A stretch of 64,000 nucleotides of DNA from Paraburkholderia terricola. Its GTDB lineage: Bacteria; Pseudomonadota; Gammaproteobacteria; Burkholderiales; Burkholderiaceae. The stretch covers positions 186,001 to 250,000 of the forward strand of contig NZ_FRAB01000001.1 in assembly GCF_900142195.1 (NCBI RefSeq). The letters run 5' to 3'. Position 1 is the stretch's first letter, and each line of letters starts with the position of its first letter. Of this stretch, positions 48,335 to 57,545 are shown in pieces. Position numbers and translations under genes: made by a program. The notes beneath the pieces were generated by a model that was given only the letters and a program-made list of their open reading frames with translations, was not told the origin of the DNA and searched no databases.

Positions 48335-48778
48335 GAAACATTCTATCACCGCTTGGATCGTCGCGCGACTGTTAATACGGCCAAAGCCGCATTGGCACGT
48401 CGAATCGCGAGCTTTGCATCACGTATCGCTCTGCCCACGACGGGCGTCGACGCCACTTGATGTTTGCCGCAAGCGTCACCAGATGGGGGATGTCGTGGCT
48501 AGTGAAAGAGGGTGGCACTTCATCGGCAGCCGTCGTCGGCCCCACTGCCCCTGACGAGTACTATCGCCCCCGGCAACGCATAGCGAATTAAGCTAAACTG
48601 CTATTCGGATGACCCGCAACCGCGCGCCTTCCGCACATTCGGGAACCGGGTCTTCGCGTTTTCCGGGCTGTGTCGGCAAGGCTCCGATTGCGGCAAAGCG
48701 AACAGAAGTTTCCTTGGGTTTTGACGTATCGTGGCGAGCAATTCAGGCGGGCCTCGAACCGATAGAGGTATTCATACA
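48335..48778. other. Intergenic region between ffs and trxA
   Basis: About 440 bases with no convincing coding frame or tRNA. It holds the ffs promoter region and the trxA leader; no strong trxA promoter stood out (a weak TAAACT -10 candidate lies near 48593). Confidence 0.5.
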
Positions 48779-49105
48779 ATGAGCGAACAAATCAAGCATA
48801 TTAGCGACGCATCGTTCGAACAGGACGTCGTGAAATCCGATAAACCCGTGCTGCTCGATTTCTGGGCTGAATGGTGCGGTCCGTGCAAGATGATCGCGCC
48901 GATCCTCGACGAAGTCGCGAAGGATTACGCCGATCGCCTGCAAATCGCCAAGATCAACGTCGACGAACATCAATCGACGCCGGTCAAGTTCGGCGTGCGC
49001 GGCATTCCCACGCTGATCCTCTTTAAGAATGGCGCAGTCGCCGCGCAGAAGGTCGGCGCATTGTCGAAGTCGCAGCTCACCGCGTTCCTCGACGGCAACC
49101 TGTAA
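48779..49105 (+). CDS. trxA: Thioredoxin
   Basis: 108 residues. The redox motif is WCGPC in [14 protein letters not shown], and the cis-Pro loop is [13 protein letters not shown]. Standard cytoplasmic thioredoxin 1, a reductant for ribonucleotide reductase and others. The ATG at 48779 follows AGAGGT by 9 bases and matches the family start; an upstream GTG at 48731 is not needed. It is followed by rho, as in E. coli. Confidence 0.96.
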   Translation: MSEQIKHISDASFEQDVVKSDKPVLLDFWAEWCGPCKMIAPILDEVAKDYADRLQIAKINVDEHQSTPVKFGVRGIPTLILFKNGAVAAQKVGALSKSQLTAFLDGNL

Positions 49106-49157
49106 AGCGGCGCGCATCGGCACGCGGCAAGTCTCTCCAGACCGCCCCGCGCCGGTA

Positions 49158-49189
49158 TTGAGCGTGTTGTCTACCGACAACACGCTCAA
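49158..49189. other. Perfect 14-bp inverted repeat between trxA and rho
   Basis: ttgagcgtgttgtc (49158-49171) and gacaacacgctcaa (49176-49189) flank the loop TACC. No T-run follows. It begins 53 bases after the trxA stop. It may be the trxA mRNA 3' end, a protein-binding site, or a Rho-related structure. Confidence 0.85.
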
Positions 49190-49236
49190 CGAGAAAGATG
49201 CCATGTCGTCGCGCTGACGGCAGTTGGCGTGTGCTA

Positions 49237-49335
49237 TGCTAGAATCCGCAAAACGTCGTGAAGACGTGTAAGTCCTTGAGCGGTTCCGCTCACTCTCCTC
49301 CCAGATTTCATTTCGTCGCACCTTCTCCTGCGGGT
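49237..49335 (+). promoter_or_regulatory. rho promoter and leader
   Basis: An extended -10, TGC-TAGAAT (49240-49245), lies about 98 bases before the rho ATG. The leader has a small hairpin (GAGCGG-TT-CCGCTC, 49278-49291) and then an unstructured, pyrimidine-rich, G-poor stretch (about 49290-49326). Such a stretch fits Rho binding and autoregulation; this is inference. Confidence 0.5.
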
Positions 49336-49342
49336 TCTCCGT

Positions 49343-50611
49343 ATGCATTTATCCGAGCTTAAGACTCTGCACGTGTCCGAATTGATCGAGATGGCCAATG
49401 GCCTCGAGATCGAAAGTGCGAACCGCCTGCGCAAACAGGAATTGATGTTTGCCATTCTAAAAAAACGAGCCAAAACGGGCGACACGATCTTCGGCGACGG
49501 CACGCTCGAAGTGCTGCCGGACGGCTTCGGCTTCCTGCGTTCACCGGAAACCTCGTATCTCGCCAGCACGGACGATATCTATATCAGCCCGTCGCAAATC
49601 CGCCGCTTCAACCTGCATACGGGCGACACGATCGAAGGTGAAGTGCGCACGCCGAAAGACGGCGAGCGCTATTTCGCGCTGGTGAAGGTGGACAAGGTCA
49701 ACGGCCAGCCGCCGGAAGCCTCGAAGCACAAGATCATGTTCGAGAACCTCACGCCGCTGCATCCGAACAAGGTGCTGCTGCTCGAACGTGAAATGCGTGG
49801 CGAGGAAAACGTCACGGGCCGCATCATCGACATGATCGCGCCGATCGGCAAGGGCCAACGCGGCCTGCTGGTAGCTTCGCCGAAGTCCGGCAAGACCGTG
49901 ATGCTGCAGCACATCGCGCATGCGATCAAACAGAATCATCCTGACGTCGTGCTGTTCGTGCTTTTGATCGACGAACGCCCCGAAGAAGTGACGGAAATGC
50001 AGCGTTCGGTGGCCGGCGAAGTGATCGCCTCCACGTTCGACGAGCCCGCCGCGCGTCACGTGCAGGTCGCCGAAATGGTGATCGAAAAAGCCAAGCGCCT
50101 CGTCGAAATGAAGAACGACGTGGTGATTCTGCTCGACTCGATCACGCGTCTCGCGCGTGCATACAACACGGTCGTGCCGGCCTCGGGCAAGGTGCTGACA
50201 GGCGGTGTCGACGCGAATGCGCTGCAGCGTCCGAAGCGCTTCTTCGGCGCCGCGCGCAATATCGAGGAAGGCGGCTCGCTCACCATCATCGGCACCGCGC
50301 TGATCGAAACCGGCAGCCGCATGGACGACGTGATCTACGAAGAGTTCAAGGGCACCGGCAACATGGAAGTGCACCTCGAGCGCCGTCTTGCTGAAAAGCG
50401 CGTCTACCCGTCGATCAACCTGAACAAGTCCGGCACGCGCCGCGAGGAACTGCTGATCAAGCCCGAGGTTCTGCAAAAGATCTGGGTGCTGCGCAAGTTC
50501 ATTCACGACATGGACGAAGTCGAGTCGATGGAATTCCTGCTCGACAAGATTCGCCAGACCAAGAGCAACTCCGAATTCTTCGACATGATGCGGCGCGGCG
50601 GCGGCAGCTAA
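49343..50611 (+). CDS. rho: Transcription termination factor Rho
   Basis: 422 residues. The N-terminal helix bundle ([20 protein letters not shown]), the RNA-binding cold-shock-like domain with [19 protein letters not shown], Walker A ASPKSGKT, Walker [11 protein letters not shown], and the R-loop region with [14 protein letters not shown] are complete. It forms a hexameric RNA helicase that ends transcription. A strong intrinsic terminator follows the gene. Confidence 0.97.
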   Translation: MHLSELKTLHVSELIEMANGLEIESANRLRKQELMFAILKKRAKTGDTIFGDGTLEVLPDGFGFLRSPETSYLASTDDIYISPSQIRRFNLHTGDTIEGEVRTPKDGERYFALVKVDKVNGQPPEASKHKIMFENLTPLHPNKVLLLEREMRGEENVTGRIIDMIAPIGKGQRGLLVASPKSGKTVMLQHIAHAIKQNHPDVVLFVLLIDERPEEVTEMQRSVAGEVIASTFDEPAARHVQVAEMVIEKAKRLVEMKNDVVILLDSITRLARAYNTVVPASGKVLTGGVDANALQRPKRFFGAARNIEEGGSLTIIGTALIETGSRMDDVIYEEFKGTGNMEVHLERRLAEKRVYPSINLNKSGTRREELLIKPEVLQKIWVLRKFIHDMDEVESMEFLLDKIRQTKSNSEFFDMMRRGGGS

Positions 50612-50656
50612 AGCCTCGCGCAGCAACAGTCGCGGCAGACATGCCGCCTCCTTCAG

Positions 50657-50692
50657 AAAGCCGCTCGTCGAAAAACGAGCGGCTTTTTTTTC
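50657..50692 (+). terminator. Rho-independent terminator of rho
   Basis: AAAGCCGCTCGT pairs with ACGAGCGGCTTT around a six-base loop, followed by nine T in total. Confidence 0.93.
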
Positions 50693-50725
50693 GTCCGCGC
50701 TCAAAAGGACGTGCAGCCCGGCAAC

Positions 50726-50756
50726 CTGCACGTGAACGTACACGTTGCAGTACAAT
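50726..50756 (+). promoter_or_regulatory. MerR-type operator/promoter
   Basis: ACGTGAACGTACACGT (50730-50745) is a dyad matching its complement at 14 of 16 positions, placed directly upstream of TACAAT (50751-50756). A poor -35 (CTGCAC) would give a 19-base spacer, the distorted spacing typical of MerR control. Confidence 0.45.
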
Positions 50757-50786
50757 ACGAGCACCCCGTTACGTTCATTCAAGCGT

Positions 50787-51314
50787 ATGCCGAAGGATTC
50801 ATCCGCCCTGCTCACCGTGCGCGAAGCCGCCGAACGCCTCGGCGTCACGCCGCGCACGCTGAAGTACTACGAGGAACGCGGCCTCGTCTCGCCCACCCGC
50901 AGCGGGGGCCGCTACCGGCTGTACGACGACGAAGACCTGAAGCGCTTCGGCCGCATTCTGCGTCTGCGCTCCCTCGGCTTCTCGCTGCACGGCATCACTG
51001 AAATGCTGAAGCGCCCGCTCGAACCCGTCGAGGGCGGCCACCGTTTTTCGACCGAATCACTCCAGCAGATTCGCGACGCCATCGCACAGCAGGTCGCGGC
51101 GCTCGACGCGCGCATCGAAACCATGCGCCGCGACCTCAAGGAAGCGCAGAAGCTGCGCGCCGAACTGAGCCCTGACCTCGACTATCTGGAACGGCGCCTC
51201 GCCGGCGAAAATGCGGACGCGCTCCTCGAACAACGCCGCAGCGCCCGCGCCAAATCCTCGGATGCGCTGCTTGCGAAGCCCAAGCGCGCGCGCAAGTCCG
51301 GCGGACAATCGTGA
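50787..51314 (+). CDS. MerR-family transcriptional regulator
   Basis: 175 residues. Winged HTH at the N-terminus: LTVREAAERLGVTPRTLKYY then GLVSPTRSGGRYRLYDDEDL. A coiled-coil dimerisation helix (about 95-135) follows. The C-terminus is basic and has no metal-binding Cys pairs, so it is not a classical metal sensor. Its stop overlaps the GTG start of an MFS transporter by four bases, so it probably controls this operon. Ligand unknown. Confidence 0.88.
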   Translation: MPKDSSALLTVREAAERLGVTPRTLKYYEERGLVSPTRSGGRYRLYDDEDLKRFGRILRLRSLGFSLHGITEMLKRPLEPVEGGHRFSTESLQQIRDAIAQQVAALDARIETMRRDLKEAQKLRAELSPDLDYLERRLAGENADALLEQRRSARAKSSDALLAKPKRARKSGGQS

Positions 51315-52867
51315 GTTCGGCATCGCCCCGCGCGCCGCTGTTCAGCGTCGACAAGCTGCGCGGCGATTTCTTTCCTTGGGTGCTGGCCGTCGTCACCGGC
51401 CTCGACTACTTCGACAATGCGATCTTTTCGTTTTTCACGAGCTATATCGCGGGCGGCATCAACGCCTCGCCCGACGAGCTCGTGTGGGCGTCGAGCGCCT
51501 ATGCGATCGCGGCCGTGCTCGGCATCCTCCAGCAGCAATGGTGGGTCGAGCGCTTCGGCTATCGTCGCTACGTGGCCGGTTGCATGCTGCTCTATGCCGC
51601 CGGAGCACTCGCCGCGACGCTGTGCGAATCGTCGATCGAACTCGCATTGGTGCGCGGTGTTCAGGGCTACTTCATCGGCCCGATGATGGGCACGTGCCGC
51701 ATCCTCATTCAGATGAGCTTCACGCCGCGGCAGCGGCCCGCGGCTACCCGCGCGTTTCTTATATTGATCGTCCTGAGCAGCGCGCTCGCGCCGCTGATCG
51801 GCGGCCAGTTGATCGCGCATTTCGGCTGGCGCGCGCTCTTTGCATGCACCGCGCCGGTGGGCCTGCTGTTCGCCGTGCTGGCTTTGCTCGCGCTGCCCGA
51901 CTCCGGCAACCGCCTGCCGGACGAACGCGGTTCAGCGCATTTCTGGCCGTACATCGTATTCGCATTCGCGCAGGGCGCGCTGCAGATCGTGATGCAGCAA
52001 GTGCGCTTCCAGTTGTTCAGCGCGTCGCCCGAACTGATCCTGCTGACGGTCGCGGGCCTGGTCGCACTCGGCTGGTTCGCGTATCACCAGTGGCACCACC
52101 CCTCGCCGCTCGTGCGACTGCACGCGCTGCGCGAAAAGGTGTTCCAGGCCGGACTCGTGCTGTACATGTTCTATTACTACATCTCGACGGTGCTGGGCTA
52201 TCTGATCTCGCGCTTCCTCGAGGGCGGACTCGGCTATCCCGTCGACAACACCGGTCAACTCGTCGGCGTGACCTCGCTGATTTCCGCGAGCGCGCTGTTC
52301 GTCTATCTGCGTTATGCGAAGCTGTTGCCGCACAAAAAGTGGATCATCGTGTCGGGGTTCGCGGTAGCCGCGCTGACCGCGGCATGGATGACGCGCATGT
52401 CGCCGGCCGTCGGCGAGTCGGCGCTGTTCGCACCGCTCCTGCTACGCGGCCTGCTGTTGCTGTTCATCGTGCTGCCGGTCGCCAATCTGACGTTTAGAAT
52501 CTTCGCTATCGAAGAATTCACGCACGGCTACCGGTTGAAAAACATCGTCCGCCAGTTGACGATCTCGTTCGCGACGGCCTCGGCGATCATCGTCGAACAG
52601 CATCGGCAGGCGCTGCATCAAGCTCGCCTCGCGGAGTTCGTGAATCCGTACAATCCGGTGTTCCAGAATTCGCTTGCCGCGTTGACGAGAAGTTTCGCCG
52701 CCGCCGGCCGCCCGGCGTCCGAGGCGCACTCGCTTGCATTGGTTGAGATCAGCCGGAGCGTCGCGCGGCAGGCCAGCTTCCTGGCCTCGCTGGACGGCTT
52801 CTACTTCCTGATCGGCGTGGCGATATGCGGCGGCCTCTTTGCCGCATGGCAAAGACAGATCGACTAA
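51311..52867 (+). CDS. MFS transporter, DHA2-like
   Basis: 518 residues with about 14 hydrophobic segments. The N-terminal half carries FFPWVLAVVTGLDYFDNAIFSF, motif A-like WVERFGYRR and a motif C region (SSALAPLIGGQLIAHFGW). The C-terminal part ends in a helical cytoplasmic region with KNIVRQLTISFATASAII. The GTG start at 51311 overlaps the merR stop codon and gives translational coupling. A drug or metabolite exporter is likely; substrate unknown. Confidence 0.85.
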   Translation: MSSASPRAPLFSVDKLRGDFFPWVLAVVTGLDYFDNAIFSFFTSYIAGGINASPDELVWASSAYAIAAVLGILQQQWWVERFGYRRYVAGCMLLYAAGALAATLCESSIELALVRGVQGYFIGPMMGTCRILIQMSFTPRQRPAATRAFLILIVLSSALAPLIGGQLIAHFGWRALFACTAPVGLLFAVLALLALPDSGNRLPDERGSAHFWPYIVFAFAQGALQIVMQQVRFQLFSASPELILLTVAGLVALGWFAYHQWHHPSPLVRLHALREKVFQAGLVLYMFYYYISTVLGYLISRFLEGGLGYPVDNTGQLVGVTSLISASALFVYLRYAKLLPHKKWIIVSGFAVAALTAAWMTRMSPAVGESALFAPLLLRGLLLLFIVLPVANLTFRIFAIEEFTHGYRLKNIVRQLTISFATASAIIVEQHRQALHQARLAEFVNPYNPVFQNSLAALTRSFAAAGRPASEAHSLALVEISRSVARQASFLASLDGFYFLIGVAICGGLFAAWQRQID

Positions 52868-52881
52868 AGGTTCATCAGGCC

Positions 52882-53715
52882 ATGCTTTCGAAACTCACTC
52901 AATGGCTGGGCGCGCGCCGCCGCCACCGCGCGCTGCGCGACTACGCGATCGACGACGCGCTGTGGCAAGCCACGCTCGACGGCTTGCCGTTTCTCGCACA
53001 CCTGGAGGCGCCCGACCTCGCGCGTCTGCGTGAGCTCACGAGCCTCTTCATCGCGCAAAAGGAGTTTTCGACCGCGCACGAGCTCGAACTCACCGACGCG
53101 ATGACCGTCTCGATCGCCGCGCAAGCCTGTTTGCCGGTGCTGAACCTGAGCCTCGATCTGTACCGCGGCTGGGTCGGCGTGATCGTCTATCCAGGCGAGT
53201 TCGTGATCCGCAAGACCGTCGAGGACGAAGACGGCGTGGTGCACGAAGTCGAACAGGACGCCAGCGGGGAAGCATGGGAAGGCGGACCGGTGGTGCTGTC
53301 GTGGGAAGACGCGCAGATGACGGACGGCGCGGAGGCCTATAACGTCGTGATCCACGAATTCGCGCACAAGATCGACATGCTGACCGGCGAGGCGGACGGC
53401 CACCCGCCGCTCATGCGCCGTTGGCACGCGCCGCTCGATTCGGAGGCATGGGCGGACGTGTTCGACCATGCTTACGACCAGTTCTGCGCCAAAGTCGACG
53501 CGGTGCCGGAGCGCCGATGGGCGCGTTTCGAGCGCGATTGCCTGATCGATCCGTATGCGGCGGATCATCCATCGGAATTCTTCGCCGTTTGCAGCGAGGC
53601 GCTGTTCGTGAAGCCGCAGGCCTTCGAGGCGGAATATCCGGAGCTCTACCGGCTGCTCGCGCGCTATTACCGGCAGGACCCGGCGCGCGTCGGCGTGACG
53701 TTCGGTCCCGCTTGA
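52882..53715 (+). CDS. mtfA: Zinc metallopeptidase MtfA (M90 family)
   Basis: 277 residues. The zinc-binding motif is VIHEFAHKIDML, with a second Glu expected in HPSEFFAVCSEALF, typical of the MtfA/DUF980 family. In E. coli MtfA binds the Mlc repressor and links to glucose uptake control. MDR or Mlc homologues are not next to it here. The ATG at 52882 lies 15 bases after the end of the MFS gene; a start at 52846 would overlap that gene. The gene is probably co-transcribed with merR and MFS. Confidence 0.88.
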   Translation: MLSKLTQWLGARRRHRALRDYAIDDALWQATLDGLPFLAHLEAPDLARLRELTSLFIAQKEFSTAHELELTDAMTVSIAAQACLPVLNLSLDLYRGWVGVIVYPGEFVIRKTVEDEDGVVHEVEQDASGEAWEGGPVVLSWEDAQMTDGAEAYNVVIHEFAHKIDMLTGEADGHPPLMRRWHAPLDSEAWADVFDHAYDQFCAKVDAVPERRWARFERDCLIDPYAADHPSEFFAVCSEALFVKPQAFEAEYPELYRLLARYYRQDPARVGVTFGPA

Positions 53716-53750
53716 GCGCTTCTCACTGCCGGCGAAAAGCTGCGGGAAAG

Positions 53751-53779
53751 TCGTCAAGCGACTGATTTTCTGGCATAAT
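53751..53779 (+). promoter_or_regulatory. rpmE2 promoter
   Basis: An extended -10 (TGG-CATAAT, -10 at 53774-53779) and a weak -35 (TCGTCA, 53751-53756) are 17 bases apart, about 100 bases upstream of the rpmE2 start. Confidence 0.5.
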
Positions 53780-53879
53780 CGCCGTTTTTCGACCATAGGC
53801 AAGTGGCTCGCGCCTAGATGCGGTCCGCGCTCATAGCGGCTGCACGCGGGTTGGCTACCGCCAGATCAAAGGAAAGACC

Positions 53880-54146
53880 ATGAAAGAAGGCATTCACCCC
53901 GATTACCGCGAAGTCCTGTTCATCGACATGTCGAACGACTTCAAGTTTGTGACGCGCTCCACCATCCAGACGCGTGAAACCGCCGAGTTCAACGGCAAGA
54001 CCTACCCGCTCGCCAAGATCGAAGTGTCGTCGGAATCGCATCCGTTCTACACCGGCCAGCAAAAGATCATGGACACGGCAGGCCGCGTCGAGAAGTTCAA
54101 CAAGAAGTTCGGCACGCGCGCTACCGGCAAGGCAGCAGCAAAGTAA
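53880..54146 (+). CDS. rpmE2: Ribosomal protein L31 type B
   Basis: 88 residues. [35 protein letters not shown] and [20 protein letters not shown] are the L31 pattern. There is no Cys at all, so it is the zinc-free type B paralogue. A zinc-containing L31 gene may exist elsewhere in the genome. A strong terminator follows. Confidence 0.96.
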   Translation: MKEGIHPDYREVLFIDMSNDFKFVTRSTIQTRETAEFNGKTYPLAKIEVSSESHPFYTGQQKIMDTAGRVEKFNKKFGTRATGKAAAK

Positions 54147-54186
54147 TACCGCCTCGTCGCCGGCTGTTTGCCGGCCACGCAGCAGC

Positions 54187-54216
54187 AAAAAAGGGCAGCG
54201 CGAGCTGCCCTTTTTT
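54187..54216 (+). terminator. Rho-independent terminator of rpmE2
   Basis: A perfect 13-bp stem, AAAAAAGGGCAGC with GCTGCCCTTTTTT, with GCGA loop. Confidence 0.93.
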
Positions 54217-54323
54217 GTCGCCGGAGCTGTTGCTCTACCCAGGGTGCATGTTCGTCACGTCCCGGCTCTTCCGTGCCGGTGTTGTTACAGCTTACCCACC
54301 CACGTTGCGAGCCGTTACCGGCC

Positions 54324-54353
54324 GTGACGCGCATCGCACGGCACGACTACAAT
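54324..54353 (+). promoter_or_regulatory. Candidate promoter of the glycosyltransferase-MATE pair
   Basis: GTGACG (54324-54329) and TACAAT (54348-54353) are 18 bases apart. The implied start point near 54360 excludes an alternative ATG at 54352 and supports the one at 54436. Confidence 0.4.
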
Positions 54354-54435
54354 GCCGGATGCTCCAAATTGGCCATTCCAGCCGGACATTCCGTCCGGTC
54401 CCGGCTGCACCGCTTACCCGTTACCCACACACCGC

Positions 54436-56193
54436 ATGAGACCTGTCGTTCGCCTCACTGCCTCCGCGACCAGTGCGTTGCCGCGCTGGCTGCTGCTCAC
54501 CATTTGTATCGTCTATGCGTCGTTCGGTCTGTTCGGCCGCGATCCGTGGAAGAACGAGGACGCAGCCGGCTTCGGCGTCATGTGGACGATGGCCAACGGC
54601 GGTGTCCACGACTGGCTGCTGCCGAATCTGGTCGGCAAGTACCTGACGGAAGACGGTCCGCTCGGTTACTGGCTCGGCGCCAGCGCGATCCGCGCGCTCG
54701 CGCCGTGGGTCGACGCGAGCAACGCGTCGCGTGTGTTCACGGGTCTGCTGTTTTGCGCGGGCTGCGCGTTCGTCTGGTATGCCGCCTATCTGCTCGGTCG
54801 GCGCGCCGAGGTGCAGCCGTTCAAATATGCGTTCGGCGGCGAGCCGGAACCGCGCGACTACGGCCGCACGCTCGCCGACGGCGCGCTGCTGATCCTGCTC
54901 GCCTGCTTCGGCCTCGCCGAACGTGGCCACGAAACCACGCCGCAACTGGCGCAGTTCGTCGGCATCGCGATGCTCGTGTACGGACTGGTGCGCATGATCG
55001 ACAAGCCGATTCAAGGCGCGCTGATCTGGGGCCTCGCGCTCGGTCTCGTCACGTTGGCGAGCAGCCCGGTGCTGGTCGGCGCGCTGCTGCTCGGCACGCT
55101 CTCGATGACCTTGATCGTGCGCGAGGCGCGCTCGCGCTGGCTGCTGCTGGCCGGCTTGCCGGTGGCGCTCGCCTTGTCGATCGCGTGGCCGATCGCCGCG
55201 CTCGCCGCGTTTCCCGAGGACGCCGTCTGGTATCTGCATCAATGGTTGCACGTCAGCCTGAACGCGTTCGCCGGGCCGCCCGGCTCGGTGACCGCGTACG
55301 CGCTGAAGAACCTGCCGCTCTTCACGTGGCCCGCCTGGCCGCTGGCGCTGTGGGCATGGTTCAGCTGGTCCGGCCTGCGGCGCGCGCCGCACGTGGCCAT
55401 TCCGCTCTCGGTCATCGGACCGCTGCTGGTGCTGGTCGTGCTGCAAAGCCATCAGTCGAACCGGCTCTACATGCTGCTGCTGCCGGCGCTGGCGGTTCTC
55501 GCCACCTTCGCATTGCCCACGCTCAAACGCGGCGCGATCAACGCGATCGACTGGTTCGCGCTTCTGAGCTTCACGATCCTCGGCAGCTTCGTGTGGCTGG
55601 TGTACATCGCCGGGCTGACCGGCTTTCCGTATCCGCTCGCGCGCAACCTCGCGCGCCTCGCGCCGGGTTTCGCGCCGCAGTTCAAGATCCTGTCGTTCGT
55701 GTGCGCCGTCGCCGTGACGGTCTGCTGGTTCGTGCTGGTGCAATGGCGCCTCGCACGTCATCCGAAAGTCTTGTGGCGCAGCGTGGTGCTCTCGAGCGCC
55801 GGCACGACGCTGATGTGGGTCCTGCTGATGACGCTGTGGCTGCCGGTCGTCAACTACAGCCGGACCTATAAGGATGTCGCCCAGCAGATCGCGAGCCATC
55901 TGCCCGAGGACTACACCTGCATCTCGCCGGTGCGTCTGGGCAATGCGCAGATTGCGACCTTCGCCTACTTCGGCGACATGCACTTCTCGTTCGACCAGGA
56001 CTGTGACGTGATCCTGCGCCAGGACACGCAGGACTTCGGCGAGCCGAGCGCGATGTCGAACTTCGTCTGGAAGCTGGTGTGGCAAGGCCGCCGCGTGGCC
56101 GACCGCGACGAACGCTTTCGCCTTTACGTGCGTATCGACCGCCCGAAACCGCCGGTCGTCAAACGCCGCGGCTGGCGCAAGAATCCCGGCTGA
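54436..56193 (+). CDS. Membrane glycosyltransferase-like protein (GT-C/ArnT-like)
   Basis: 585 residues with about 11-13 predicted transmembrane segments. The first periplasmic loop has an acidic motif (DPWKNEDAAGFGVMWTMANG), as in GT-C enzymes of the ArnT/PMT group, where such Glu/Asp bind lipid-linked sugar or metal. A soluble C-terminal domain with YTCISPVRLGNAQIATF follows. It may transfer a sugar to a periplasmic or envelope target. The start is uncertain because no Shine-Dalgarno is seen. MATE follows after 2 bases, so the genes are co-transcribed. Confidence 0.75.
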   Translation: MRPVVRLTASATSALPRWLLLTICIVYASFGLFGRDPWKNEDAAGFGVMWTMANGGVHDWLLPNLVGKYLTEDGPLGYWLGASAIRALAPWVDASNASRVFTGLLFCAGCAFVWYAAYLLGRRAEVQPFKYAFGGEPEPRDYGRTLADGALLILLACFGLAERGHETTPQLAQFVGIAMLVYGLVRMIDKPIQGALIWGLALGLVTLASSPVLVGALLLGTLSMTLIVREARSRWLLLAGLPVALALSIAWPIAALAAFPEDAVWYLHQWLHVSLNAFAGPPGSVTAYALKNLPLFTWPAWPLALWAWFSWSGLRRAPHVAIPLSVIGPLLVLVVLQSHQSNRLYMLLLPALAVLATFALPTLKRGAINAIDWFALLSFTILGSFVWLVYIAGLTGFPYPLARNLARLAPGFAPQFKILSFVCAVAVTVCWFVLVQWRLARHPKVLWRSVVLSSAGTTLMWVLLMTLWLPVVNYSRTYKDVAQQIASHLPEDYTCISPVRLGNAQIATFAYFGDMHFSFDQDCDVILRQDTQDFGEPSAMSNFVWKLVWQGRRVADRDERFRLYVRIDRPKPPVVKRRGWRKNPG

Positions 56194-56195
56194 GC

Positions 56196-57533
56196 ATGTT
56201 CGCCGACGTACGGAAAATCGCCGAGCTCGCATGGCCCGTGCTGATCGGCCAACTGGCGATCATCGCGTTCGGCGTGATCGACACGGCGATGGTCGGCCGT
56301 TATTCGGCCGTCGATCTGGCCGCGCTCGGCCTCGGCTCGTCGATCTACATTTCCGTCTATATCGGCTTGACCGGCATTCTGACCGCGCTCCAGCCGATTG
56401 CCGCGCAGTTGTACGGCGCGCGCCGCTACGCGGAAATCGGCGAGGAAGTGCGCCAGGCGCTGTGGCTCGCGCTTGCGTTGACCGTGCTCGGTTTTCTGAT
56501 TCTCTATTTTCCGGGGCCGATGCTGCGTCTCGCGCGGGTGCCCGAAGCGCTGCACGAGCGCACGATCGCGTACCTGCGGATCCTGTCGTTCGGCTTGCCG
56601 GCGAGCCTTGCGTTTCGCGTCTACAGTTCGCTGACCAATAGCGTCGGCAAGCCGCGGCTCGTGATGATCCTGCAAATCGGCGCGCTGCTGCTCAAGGTTC
56701 CGCTCAATACGTGGTTCATCTTCGGCGGGCTCGGCGTGCCGGCGATGGGCGGTCCCGGCTGCGCGCTCGCCAGCACCGCGATCAACTGGGGACTTGCCGC
56801 CGTCGGCATGCTGGTGTTGACGCGCGTCGACGTGTTCACGCCATTCGGGATCTTCGAGCGCTTCTGCTGGCCGGTGTGGCGGCGCCAGGCGGCGCAGTTG
56901 CGTCTCGGCATTCCGATGGGCCTGTCGTATCTGATCGAAGTCACCTCGTACACCTTCATGGCGCTCTTCATCGCGCGTTTCGGCACGACGACGCTCGCGG
57001 GCCATCAGATCGCCGGCAACATCGGCGCGGTGCTGTACATGACGCCGCTCGCGATCGGCATTGCTTCGTCGACGCTGGTCGCCCAGGCGCTTGGCGCGCA
57101 TCGCCCGGAAGCGGCGCGCACGCTGTCGCGGCACGGCATCATCATGGCCGTCGCGATCGCCAGTTGTTACGGCGCGATCGTGCTGGTGTTGCGGCCGTAC
57201 ATCATCGAAGGCTATACGACGAATAAGCAGGTCGCGGCGGCGGCGTTGCCGCTGGTGTTGATCGTCGTGGGCTATCACCTGTTCGACGCCTTGCAGATCA
57301 CCACCGCGTTCGTGCTGCGCGCCTATCAGGTGGCGGTCGTGCCGACCGTCATCTATGCGCTCGCGTTGTGGGGCGTGGGACTCGGCGGCGGCTATCTGCT
57401 CGGCTTCAACGTGGGCGGCTTCACGCCGTCATGGCTGACCGGCGCGCGCGGTTTCTGGGTGGCGAATACGGCGAGCCTGGCGATTGCGGGCATCGGCCTG
57501 CTGATGTACTGGCGAGCGGTGAGCCGGCGATAA
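56196..57533 (+). CDS. MATE-family multidrug or metabolite exporter
   Basis: 445 residues with twelve hydrophobic segments in two six-helix halves. The N-terminal half has WPVLIGQLAIIAFGVIDTAM and TALQPIAAQLYGA; the second half GHQIAGNIGAVLYMTPLAIG and STLVAQALGA. This matches NorM/DinF-type Na+- or H+-driven exporters. It starts 2 bases after the glycosyltransferase-like gene. Tandem repeats follow the stop. Substrate unknown. Confidence 0.9.
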   Translation: MFADVRKIAELAWPVLIGQLAIIAFGVIDTAMVGRYSAVDLAALGLGSSIYISVYIGLTGILTALQPIAAQLYGARRYAEIGEEVRQALWLALALTVLGFLILYFPGPMLRLARVPEALHERTIAYLRILSFGLPASLAFRVYSSLTNSVGKPRLVMILQIGALLLKVPLNTWFIFGGLGVPAMGGPGCALASTAINWGLAAVGMLVLTRVDVFTPFGIFERFCWPVWRRQAAQLRLGIPMGLSYLIEVTSYTFMALFIARFGTTTLAGHQIAGNIGAVLYMTPLAIGIASSTLVAQALGAHRPEAARTLSRHGIIMAVAIASCYGAIVLVLRPYIIEGYTTNKQVAAAALPLVLIVVGYHLFDALQITTAFVLRAYQVAVVPTVIYALALWGVGLGGGYLLGFNVGGFTPSWLTGARGFWVANTASLAIAGIGLLMYWRAVSRR

Positions 57534-57545
57534 AAAGCGGCGGTC

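Noticed and set aside
48335..48778. tRNA or small RNA gene upstream of trxA
   Set aside because: No acceptor-stem pairing or T-loop GTTCRAnYC motif found on either strand by eye.
54421..56232. 603-aa minus frame opposite the glycosyltransferase-like gene
   Set aside because: Gln/Arg/Glu/Asp-rich composition typical of antisense to a hydrophobic gene; no motif or ribosome binding site.
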